This document shows, piece after piece, positions 43,488 through 53,588 of a stretch of DNA of 64,000 bases. The notes under the pieces are model-generated. The model had not been told where the DNA came from. It was given only the letters and a program-made list of their open reading frames with translations, and did no database searches. Made by a program: the position numbers and the translations under genes. The stretch is from Zea mays (Eukaryota; Streptophyta; Magnoliopsida; Poales; Poaceae). How positions within the stretch are numbered: the stretch's first letter is position 1; every line of letters starts with the position of its first letter. The stretch covers positions 187,853,439 to 187,917,438 of the forward strand of contig NC_050100.1 in the NCBI RefSeq assembly GCF_902167145.1, read 5' to 3'.

Positions 43488-46278
43488 TGTAACATCCCAA
43501 AAATCCTAACCCAAGGTTTGAAACCCTAACCTCCTAACCCCCCTCTTATTTTATTTTCTCCCTAAACTCCACCCTTAGATCATCTCATCATGTGCATACA
43601 CTTGAAATGATAGGAGCACCTCACATAGACTATATTCATCACTCAAGATCATTTAGAAAATTTTTGATTCAAAGGAAAAAGATATAAAAAGAAGCAAAAG
43701 TAGAAAAGGAAAAGAAAAGAAATAGAAATCAGAAAAAGAAAAAGAAAAGAAACCCCCCTCGTCTGGGCCGATTTTGGCCCAAACCGCGCCACGCCCGCGC
43801 TTCTCCCCCTCTCCCCAGCCCAGGCGGCCCAACTTCGCGCGCCCGTGCCTCCGCTGACAGGTCGGACCCACCAGTCAGCGACTCGACTCCCTCCCTCTCG
43901 CGCCGCTCTCTTCCTGGCACCTCGGGCCCACCTGTCAGCTCTGTCATTCTCGCCCATGCCTCACCGGCGCGTTCGCCGCCGAGCGCCTCACGCCCCGTCG
44001 CCTCGCCATTAAGGCTTGCACCGGCCTCAGCAACCACCCCGCCACTGTGCCCGAGCCGTCCCCTCACCCCTCGCCTGCCCGAGCCGTCCCAATCGCCGTT
44101 AGCTCCATTCTCGCCATCATGGCGAGCTCGTCGGCGCTCGCCGTCCCCTCCATCCCTCTCCCTCTCCCGGACGCCTATAAAAGGAGCCGCCCGAGCCCCA
44201 TCCTCTCCGCACCAGCTCCGGCCAACTCCTCCGCTTCTCCCCGAACAAATCAAGCTAGCGCCGCCGTGCTTCCTCGTCACTCCGGTGAGCTCCATTTCCC
44301 CCTTCCTAGTGAACATCAGTCCAATTAACCAGTGCGCGAAGCTCCGCCACACACTCACGGTCACAGGGCACCCCTCCCCACCTCCTACGGCACCCGGCAA
44401 CCTCACCGGCGACCTCACCGCCGTGGACACCCGCCACCACGCCGCAGACCGGCCGCCCTAGGCCCCCGCCGGTCAAATTGACCCCACTCCTATGATCGCC
44501 TGCCCCCGTCCGTGTAGCACCACCACCTCTCCGCCGCGGAACCGGACCCACAACGGAGAACCGCCGCGGATATCCACCGCCGGTCAAACCCCGGTCGACT
44601 CCCCCTCCCTCCGTTACAACCCGCGTCGTTAAACTCCCTCCCCCTCGCTGGCATGTGGGCCCCGCACCGCAGCGCCGTTCCCCCGCCGTCCCTCACTGCT
44701 AGGCCAACTGGGCCGCCAGCCTCGCCCGCGCGCGCGCGCTCGCGCCTGGGTGGGCCGAAATACCCCCCGGCCCAGCAAGGCAGGAAACCCTTTTTTATTT
44801 TTATTTTCTCTTTTCTTTTCCCATTTTTCTCATATAGAATTATATGCTAATATTGTATGTACCAAAAATAGTTCAAATATTTTATAGGGCACCAAAATAA
44901 TGAGATATAAGAAATGGCACACCCCACTAAAGTCACCATGATTGATGTATTGTTATTATCTGTGTTTGATTAGCGGAAGAGGGATCCGATCCTCTGGAAT
45001 TTATAGCTCCGGAAGAAGGGCAAGAACCCGACCCCTCTGGGATAAACCTCTTGTGCCAGGAAAGCTTCGACGAAGGCAAGTCCATCTTTCCCTTGATGCA
45101 TTATTTGCCTATTTCTCTCTACCACTACCTAAGCCTGGATTATGGGATGGAATCGAATTGCATGGTGAGCGTGAGAGAGCCCGCATTAACTAATACCTTT
45201 GATTACAAGATATGGGATAAGTAAAAGGGTGCAAGTAACATGTTTCCAAAAGGTGTGCGATGAAGGGTATTCACCCTCATCACCTGGTGAGTAGGATGAT
45301 CAAGGACTCCCTGGTTTAGGGGAGGGCCTAAGGTGATGGCTCAGCTGGTTTAGGCGTGAGCAGAAGGATTGTCCTCTCATATAAGGACCGGCTTGTCATC
45401 TTTCATTACCTGTACTCATAAAAAGTACAACCACTCGAGGCTGTGTGGGCAGCCACTCGATCTGAACTCGTACGATCCAACCCCGGGGTTATGAAGGCTG
45501 GGGAGCACCGGGAGGATAAGGAGGGGGAATGTTTTGTCCGGTTTGGACATGGCGGTGGCCTGACTCCTTCCGGTATAACCGTTAAGGTTAGGACATGCAA
45601 GGAAGTAAAGAGTTTCGGATTCGGATCTCATTGGCCATGGGATCGCTGAGCCGGACTAGTGGGTAATGTGTACCCCTCTGCGCAGAGTCTAAACCTATTC
45701 GAATAGTCCGTGTCCACTGGTATGGACGAGTCTGGTATGGTATGACAATTAGTGTTTCTATAACAACCGGGAATAGGGAAATATGTGTGTGTGTTTCTGG
45801 AAAGAAAATAGTGCCACGGGAGCGGGGAGCTCAGTGGTGGTTAAGCAAATGTCATTTCTATTGTCTCGGGAAAACCCTAACAACGAGTATTGCCTTTCTC
45901 TGAAAAAGGATGAGTGACTTCAACTCCACCATATGAAGCATGTATAATATAGGTCACTTTCTCTTTACGGGAGCCGGGTGGGCTTGCGGAATACCTAGTG
46001 TATTCATCCAGATTTATTTATGTTTTTCAGCAGCTGAAGACTTCTTTTCTGCTATGCTTGATTGAAGGGGCTGTGTCTTCACCTAGTTCTACCTGTGGCC
46101 TGGGCTAATTATCTTCCACTGCGTTTTATGATTTTTGGCTCACTCTCGAGCTTGTACCCCCGGTATTGTAATAACATTACTCAGACTCTGTAACTATTTG
46201 AAGTAAGGAATTTGGTTACTAGCCTCCTGGGACTAGTAATTGTATCACATTTGAGTCCCAAAGGATCGGGACGCTTCA
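43488..46278 (+). repeat. Long 5' LTR (2.8 kb)
   Basis: TGTAACATCCCAAAAATCC to GATCGGGACGCTTCA, followed within two bases by the primer site. TATA box CTATAAAAGG at 44175-44184. The first half is CpG-rich (43740-44760) and several of its ORFs are only consequences of that composition. Confidence 0.75.
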
Positions 46279-46280
46279 GG

Positions 46281-46293
46281 TGGTATCAGAGCC
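46281..46293 (+). promoter_or_regulatory. Primer binding site
   Basis: TGGTATCAGAGCC just after the LTR end; initiator tRNA-Met type. Confidence 0.85.
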
Positions 46294-46417
46294 TATAGGA
46301 CTGGCCGTACACCGCAGCCCTGACCTTAAAAGTTGCTTAGCAAGAAAACACCTCTTACCCCAAGAAACATTTTCTCTCCTTTCCCGATATTAACAGACCC
46401 TTCTTTTCTTCTACCAG

Positions 46418-47271
46418 ATGGAAAACTCTTGGGTCATTAGGACATCATACTGCTCAGAGGAGGAAGGCTTTCCTCACCTTCTACGGAGTTGCGGACTGCG
46501 CATGGGGATCCGCAAGAAGCCCGAATATGTCTAGAAGGAATACCGCGAAAATGGAATGGAGAAATGCTCTATGGCAGTCTACCTGGGAGAAAGCCGAAGC
46601 TACCCAAACCACCCCCCTTCCAAGTTACCTTCATCGGGCATCGCTTCCCAGACACTTGCCAAAGTGTTGCCCGAAAGGCCCTCAAACAACTATGCCAAAA
46701 CTACAGCAGAGAGATCTTTGAAACCCCTCTTCGTTATTTCCCACCCACCAATAAAAATACCCCCACCTGGAGGAAAAGACTTCAGGCTCTCTCAGGGAGA
46801 GACCCCACCGAGGATGACCCCACCATTGTCTACATGGCCGGGTACCTCCACACCCTCGATACCCACTACGATGATCTCTCCTCCCACTGCACCCTCCTAA
46901 ACTCCCGGGTGGAAAGCCTAGAGCAGCAAGTCAAAGAGCTTAAGAAGGAAAAGGCATCTCTCCAAGAGTGTCTCGACATAGCAGAAGGCGAGGAGGCCAA
47001 CACCCGTGAGGCTTATCGAACCTTAAAGATGGACTATGATAAGAAGCTTAAGAAGATCGCCCCCACAAAGAAAATCCGAAAGAAAACCACGAGCCAAGGA
47101 TGCCAAACGGAAAGAAGGAAGAAAGCTCCCCCATCACCAGCCCCCGCCAAGATAGAAAATTTGCCCGATATCGAGGATATGTCCCTCGCTAGCCTTGATG
47201 ATCTTCTCAAGGAATTTGGGGACACTCTAGAAAAGGAATTCGGTAGTACCTCAGGGAACGCTCGCGTGTAG
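46418..47271 (+). pseudogene. Extra ORF (orf0) ahead of gag
   Basis: ATG at 46418 sits directly behind a pyrimidine-rich CTACCAG. This frame (MENSWVIRTSYCSEEEGF...) meets a stop at 46532-46534. It continues to about 46600, where the frame changes into a 260-codon stretch ending at 47271. The product has a middle domain (FQVTFIGHRFPDTCQSVARK), a coiled coil (VESLEQQVKELKKEKASL), a basic segment (KKIRKKTT) and an acidic tail with SLASLDDLLKEFGDTLEKEF. Similar ORFs precede gag in RIRE3/RIRE8; their function is unknown. Disabled here by the stop and the shift. Confidence 0.65.
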
Positions 47272-47377
47272 TACAACTTGTATTAGTCATATGCTTGTAA
47301 TGTATTGGTGTAATGAATAAAATAACTTGGTTGAAAACAATTTGCATGTGCATAATAGTAACTCTCTCCCCTGGCAG

Positions 47378-47862
47378 ATGGCTTCGGATAAAACCACGCC
47401 TACCGCCTCCGGGATTGGAGCATGGTTTCCCCTGAGAGCTGAAGGGGAAGCCGATAAAGAGGAAAGTGAAACCCACCTCCCCGCACCTCCACAACTACCC
47501 TTAGATATGGCCCAAGTTCTAGCCAATCAAACCCGACTCATCGAGGTCCTCACTCGAAGTCTGGAAAATCAACGTCCGAATGGTGGAAGACCGCAAGACA
47601 GAATGGGAGATTTCCTGAGGCTCAAGCCTCCCACGTTTGCCGGATCTAGCAACCCCCTCGATGCAGACGATTGGCTGCGCACGATTAAAAGAAAGCCGGA
47701 AGCCATTGGATGCCCGGAAAACCAGCGTGTTCAACTGACCGCCCATCAACTTTTCGGGATGGCCTTAGCCTGGTGGGATACCTTCAACGTCACCATCAAA
47801 GATGCTACCTGGGCGGAATTTGAAACAGCTTTCCGGGAGAACCATGTACCCCAGGGGCTCGT
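47378..47862 (+). pseudogene. gag: Gypsy gag, 5' fragment
   Basis: ATG at 47378 follows CTCTCTCCCCTGGCAG. The conserved Retrotrans_gag part is clear: PPTFAGSSNPLDADDWLRTI, ALAWWDTFN and TWAEFETAFRENHVP. Translation runs into the Opie-like LTR at 47863, so the zinc knuckle and all of pol are lost. The TTG-initiated extension upstream of 47378 is unlikely to be used. Confidence 0.85.
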
Positions 47863-48480
47863 TGAAAGGGAAATGTGCCCTTGGGCCATTTCTAAGTATT
47901 TTGATGATTTAGTGTCCAACACAAGTGCCTAAGTGTTGATCTATGCAAAGTGGTGGACAAAGTGAAAATCAAGTCAAAAGGTATGTTTCTCCGACTTAGT
48001 ACATTGTTTTAGAGACTAATGTATTGTGTCTAAGTGCTGGAAACAGGAGAAATCGAATTAGAGAAGAGATGGCCTTGTTCAGCCAAAGCCAGTTCTGTCT
48101 GGGTGCACCGGACTGTCCGGTGGTGTACCAGACAGTGTCCGGTGCGCCAGGCTGGCTCAGGAGAACTTGCTGCTCTCGAGAAGAAATTAACGGCGTACGA
48201 CTATAATTCACCGGACTGTCCGGTGTGCACCGAACAGTGTCCGGTGAGCCAACGGTCGCCGGGCCAACGGTCGACCGCTTAATCCGGGCGCGACGCGTGG
48301 CCGAGCCAACGGCTAGAAGGGGGCATCGGACTGTCCGGTGTGCACCAGACAGTGTCCGGTGCGCCAACGGCTCCAAGGCTGCCAACGGTCGGCTTCGCCA
48401 AATAAGGAAGGAAATCCGCACCGGACAGTGTCCGGTGGTGCACCGGACTGTCCGGTGCGCTAGTCGACAGAAGGCAAGAT
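47863..48480 (+). repeat. Truncated LTR of Opie-like copy 2
   Basis: Matches the first half of the LTR at 49864. The palindrome units at 48105-48461 have several substitutions, so copy 2 looks older than copy 3. Confidence 0.88.
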
Positions 48481-49863
48481 AAGGAGCTACAGAAGCACAC
48501 GATGGACGGACCACGACGTCGTCCGCCTAATGCTAAGGTCCTTTACTGTACTTGATCCACATTTGGTGAACAACATTCGTGAAAATCCTAGGTACACCAA
48601 GATGTCGCTCGAAGGAGTCCTCGGAAAATTCGTAAGCGGGCGAATGATGATCAAGGAGGCAAGATACATGGACGACGCGTTGAACGGTCCAATCCATGAG
48701 CCTCAACCCATTGCTCTCAAGGCAACGAGGAGCAAGGAGGCGCTACCTAGCAAGGTGGCACAAGTTGAGGCGGCCGGGCTCAATGATGAAGAGATGGCCC
48801 TCATCATCAAGCGCTTCAAGACGATGCTAAAGGGTCGCAAGGGACAGCCAAGCAAGACCAAGACAAAGGGGAAGCGCTCATGCTTCAAATGTGGTAAGAT
48901 TGGTCATTTTATTGCTAACTGTCTCGATAATGAAAGTGACCAGGAACAAGGGAGCAAGAGGGAAAAGAAGAAGAATTACAAGAAGGCCAAGGGCGAGGCA
49001 CATATCGAGAAAGAGTGGGATTCAGATTGCTCCTCCTCCGACTCCGACAATGAAGGACTCGCCGCCACCGCCTTCAACAAGTCATCCCTCTTCCCCAACG
49101 AGCGTCACACTTGCCTCATGGCAAAAGAGAAGAAGGTATGTACTCGAGACAGTACTACTTATGATTCTTCTAGTGATAATGAGTCGAGTGATGAAGAAAT
49201 AGATTACTCTAGTTTTTTCAAGGGATTGGATAGAGCTAAAATAGTTAAGATTAATGAATTGATTGATGCCTTGAATGAAAAGGATAGACTCCTAGAGAAA
49301 CAAGAGGACCTTTTATATGAAGAGCATGATAAATTTGTTAGTGCACAAAATTCACTTGCTCTAGAAGTTAAAAGAAATGAAATTCTTTCTAGTGAAGTGT
49401 CTACATGTCATGACTCTATAACTGGCTTAAAGAGAATTAACAATGATTTAAATGCTAAACTAGAAGTAGCAAGTAAATCTAACTCTTGTGTAGAACAGTT
49501 AGGATTTGCAATAGGTGTAAAGATTTTGACATTGATGCTTGTAGTGAACACCTAGTTTGCATTTCTAATTTAAATGATGAAGTAGCTAGTCTTAATGCCC
49601 AACTTAAGACTAGCAAAAATGAATTTGATAAGTTAAAATTTGCAAGGGATGCCTACACGATTGGTAGACACCCCTCAATTAAGGATGGACTTGGCTTCAA
49701 GAGGGAAGCCAAGAACTTGACAAGCCATAAGGCTCCCATCTCCGCCAAGGAGAAAGGGAAGGCCCCTGTGGCTAGTAGTGCTAAAAGGAACCATGCTTTT
49801 ATGTACCATGATAGGAGACAATCTAGAAATGCTTATAGGAGTTATAATGCTTATGATGCTTTT
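48481..49863 (+). pseudogene. gag: Gag fragment of Opie-like copy 2
   Basis: Starts inside the UBN2-type domain (RSYRSTRWTDHDVV-equivalent) and includes the zinc knuckle CFKCGKIGHFIANC at about 48881-48922. A missing base near 49497 (GAACAGTTAGG against GAACATGTTAGG in copy 3) shifts the frame. The C-part ends at YNAYDAF where copy 3 is inserted. Confidence 0.88.
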
Positions 49864-51136
49864 TGAAAGGGAAATGTGCCCTTGGGCCATTTCTAAGTAT
49901 TTTGGTGATTTAGTGTCCAACACAAGTGCCTAAGTGTCAAATGGTGGACAAAGTACAAATCAAGTATAAAGGTATGTTTCTCAGACTTAGTACATTGTTT
50001 TAGAGACTAATGTATTGTGTTTAAGTGCTGGAAACAGGAGAAATCGAATTGGAGAAGAGATGGCCTTGTTCAGCCAAAGCCAGCTCTGTCTGGGTGCACC
50101 GGACTGTCCGGTGGTGCACCGGACAGTGTCCGGTGCGCCAGACTGGCTCAGGCGAACTTGCTGCTCTCGGGAAGAAATTAACGGCGTACGACTATAATTC
50201 ACCGGACTGTCCGGTGTGCACCGGACAGTGTCCGGTGAGCCAACGGTCGCCAGGCCAACGGTCGGCTGCGCGATCCGCGCGGGACACGTGGCCGAGCCAA
50301 CGGTCGAGAGGGGGCACCGGACTGTCCGGTGTGCACCGGACTGTCCGGTGTGCACCGGACTGTCCGGTGTGCACCGGACAGTGTCCGGTGCGCCAACGGC
50401 TCCAAGGCGCCAACGGTCGGCTTCGCCAAAGAAGGAAAGAAATCCGCACCGGACAGTGTCCGGTGGTGCACCGGACTGTCCGGTGCGCCAGGCGACAGAA
50501 GGCAAGAATTGCCTTCCTGGATTGCTCTCAACGGCTCCTAGCTGCCTTGGGGCTATAAAAGGGACCCCTAGGCGCATGGAGGAACACACCAAGCATTCCT
50601 TGAGCACTCTTGATCACTCACACTCCATTCTTGCGCACTTGTTCGACATTCTAGTGATTTGAGCTCCGTTCTAGTGTGCTAGTCTTTTGAGCTTAAGTCT
50701 GGGTCTTGTGTGTGCGTACTTGCTGTGATCTTTGTGTCTTGTGTGAGTTGCTAATCCCTCTCTTACTCCGTGCTTCTTTGTGAACATCTTTGTAAGGGCG
50801 AGAGACTCCAAGTTGTGGAGATTCCTCGCGAACGGGATATAGAAAAGAAAAGCAAACACCGTGGTATTCAAGTGGGTCTTTGGACCACTTGAGAGGGGTT
50901 GAGTGCAACCCTCGTCCGTTGGGACGCCACAACGTGGAGTAGGCAAGCGTTGGTCTTGGCCGAACCACGGGATAAACCACTGTGCCATCTCTGTGATTGA
51001 TCTCTTGTGGTTATTGTGTTTTGTTGAGACTCCTCTCTAGCCACTTGGCAATACTGTGCTAACGTTTAACCAAGTTTTTGTGGCATTAAGTTCAAGTTTT
51101 ACAGGATCACCTATTCACCCCCTCTAGGTGCTCTCA
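49864..51136 (+). repeat. 5' LTR of Opie-like copy 3
   Basis: TGAAAGGGAAATGTGCCC to CCTCTAGGTGCTCTCA, 1273 bp. TATA box GGCTATAAAAGGG from 50551. Ten palindromes at 50097-50485: six of the 17-nt and four of the 19-nt form. Confidence 0.92.
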
Positions 51137-51138
51137 AT

Positions 51139-51151
51139 TGGTATTGGAGCC
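51139..51151 (+). promoter_or_regulatory. Primer binding site, variant
   Basis: TGGTATTGGAGCC; relative to the TGGTATCGGAGCC of the complete copy it has one further C-to-T change, which adds a mismatch to the tRNA primer. Confidence 0.8.
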
Positions 51152-51185
51152 GTTCTCTTCACGAAGGGACTAATCGCCCGAAGAC

Positions 51186-53581
51186 ATGGATCCTAAGGGC
51201 AAGGGGATTGTGATCAATGACAAGGAGAAGGAGTCATTCGTCAACGAGCCCAAGGATGACAAGCCTACCGACTCGGGCTCGGGACACAAACGCAAGGATG
51301 GGAAGAAGAAGAAGCAAGGCGCATCAAGGAGATCGTCTACTACGATGACAGCGACGAGTCCACTTCTTCCCAAAAGGACAACGACGACAACGATTACGAG
51401 AGAAGGAAACCAGTTAATTCGAACTTTTCTTTTGACTACTCTCGTATTTCGCAAAGTACAAATGCTCATTTGCTCTCCATTCCACTTGGCAAACCTCCTC
51501 ACTTTGATGGAGAGGACTACGGATTTTGGAGTCACAAAATACGTAGTCACCTATTCTCTCTCCATCCAAGCATATGGGAGATTGTGGAAAGTGGAATGAA
51601 GTTTGATAGCTCGGATAGTCCTATATTTATTAATGAACATATTCATAAAAATGCACAAGCTACTACTGTGTTGTTAGCCTCTTTGTGCAGGGACGAATAC
51701 CATAAGGTGAGCGGCTTGGACAATGCCAAGCAGATCTGGGACACCCTCAAGATCTCTCATGAGGGGAACGACGTCACCTTACTCACCAAGATGGAGTTGG
51801 TGGAGGGCGAGCTTGGAATATTCGCGATGATAAGGGGCGAAGAGCCAACCCAAACATACAACCGGCTTAAGACCCTTATCAACAAAATAAGGAGCTACGG
51901 AAGCACGCGATGGACGGATCACGATGTCGTCCGCCTAATGCTAAGGTCCTTTACTGTACTTGATCCACACTTGGTGAACAATATTCGTGAAAATCCTAGG
52001 TACACCAAGATGTCGCCCGAAGAAGTCCTTGGAAAATTCGTAAGTGGGCGAATGATGATCAAGGAGGCGAGATACGTAGACGACGCGTTGAACGGTCCAA
52101 TCCATGAGCCTCAACCCATTGCTCTCAAGGCAACAAGGAGCAAGGAGGCGCTACCTAGCAAGGTGGCGCAAGTTGAGGCGGCCGGGCTCAATGATGAAGA
52201 GATGGCCCTCATCATCAAGCGCTTCAAGACGGCCCTAAAGGGTCGCAAGGGACAGCCAAGCAAGACCAAAACAAAGGGGAAGCGCTCATGCTTCAAATGT
52301 GGTAAGATTGGTCATTTTATTGCTAACTGTCCCGATAATGAAAGTGACCAGGAACAAGGGAGCAAGAGGGAGAAGAAGAAGGCATACAAGAAGGCTAAGG
52401 GCGAGGCACACCTTGGCAAGGAGTGGGACTCGGATTGTTCGTCATCTGACTCCGAAAATGAAGGACTCGCCGCCACCGCCTTCAACAAGTCATCCCTCTT
52501 CCCCAACGAGCGTCACACATGCCTCATGGCAAGGGAGAAGAAGGTATGTACTCGAGACAATACTACTTATGATTCTTCTAGTGATGATGAGTCTAGTGAT
52601 GAAGAAATAGATTACTCTAGTTTGTTCAAGGGATTGGATAGAATTAAAATAGATAAGATTAATGAATTGATTGATGCCTTGAATGAAAAGGATAGACTCT
52701 TAGAGAAACAAGAAGACCTTTTATATGAAGAGCATGATAAATTTATTAGTGCACAAAATTCACTCGCTCTAGAAGTAAAAAGGAATGAAATGCTTTCTTG
52801 TGAACTATCTACTTGTCATGAAACCATTTCTACTTTAAAAGGTGTAAATGATGATTTAATTGCTAAACTAGAAGTAGCAAGTAAATCTAACTCTTGTGTA
52901 GAACATGTTAGGATTTGCAATAGGTGTAAAGATTTTGACATTGATGCTTGTAGTGAACACCTAGTTTGCATTTCTAAATTAAATGATGAAGTAGCTAGTC
53001 TTAATGCCCAACTTAAGACTAGCAAAAGTGAATTTGATAAGTTAAAATTTGCAAGGGATGCCTACACGATTGGTAGACACCCCTCAATTAAGGATGGACT
53101 TGGCTTCAAGAGGGAAGCCAAGAACTTGACAAGCCATAAGGCTCCCATCTCCGCCAAGGAGAAAGGGAAGGCCCCTATGGCTAGTAGTGCTAAAAGGAAC
53201 CATGCTTTTATGTACCATGATAGGAGACAATCTAGAAATGCTTATAGGAGTTGTAATGCTTATGATGCTTTTGATTCTCATGCCATGTTTGCTTCTAGTT
53301 CTTCCTATATGCATGGTAGAAATATGCCTAGGAGAAATGTTATTCATCATGTGCCTAGAAAGAATATTGTTCATGCTCCTAGGAAAGTAATAAATGAACC
53401 TTCTACAATTTATTATGCTTGCAATGCTTCTTTTGCTATTTGTAGAAAGGATAAGAAGGTAATTGCTAGGAAGTTAGGGGCAAGATGCAAGGGAGATAAA
53501 ACTTGCATTTGGGTCCCTAAGACCATTGTGACTAACCTTGTAGGACCCAACAAGAGTTGGGTACCTAAGACCCAAGCCTAA
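51186..53581 (+). pseudogene. gag: Gag of Opie-like copy 3, one frameshift
   Basis: ATG at 51186. A base missing after AAGAAGAAG near 51314 (AAGCAAGG against AAGACAAGG in the complete copy) shifts the first 43 codons out of the main frame, which is then open through 53581. Order: UBN2-type domain, zinc knuckle CFKCGKIGHFIANC, acidic Ser stretch, coiled-coil-like region, His/Arg-rich tail, final stop at 53579-53581. Nearly identical to the gag of copy 2 where they overlap. Confidence 0.88.
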
Positions 53582-53588
53582 ATTTGCC

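Larger units (their letters stand above)
43488..47862 (+). mobile_element. Tekay/RIRE-like Gypsy element, 5' part
   Basis: A long LTR, a primer site, an extra ORF ahead of gag and the first 160 codons of gag. The rest is missing because an Opie-like element inserted at 47863; no continuation is found to the right. A long LTR plus an ORF before gag is known from RIRE3/RIRE8 and Tekay-type elements, so the family call is by structure, not search. Confidence 0.7.
47863..49863 (+). mobile_element. Opie-like copy 2: LTR fused to gag by deletion
   Basis: LTR sequence from TGAAAGGGAAATGTGCCC runs to about 48480, then jumps without a gap into gag sequence matching 51890 onward of copy 3. About 1.4 kb (LTR 3' half, primer site, gag N-part) is missing. 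The element ends at 49863, where copy 3 inserted. Confidence 0.88.

Noticed and set aside
43729..44430. 233-codon Gly/Arg-rich ORF
   Set aside because: Falls in the CpG-rich half of an LTR; low-complexity and without motif, so a composition artefact.
43483..47862. CTCGT before both the Tekay-like LTR and copy 2 as a shared duplication
   Set aside because: The two sites belong to different insertions; a 5-base match is easily chance and the far ends are missing.
50097..50485. CRISPR-like array of short repeats
   Set aside because: The repeats are palindromic, spaced irregularly, lie inside an LTR and occur in a plant genome; no cas genes exist here.
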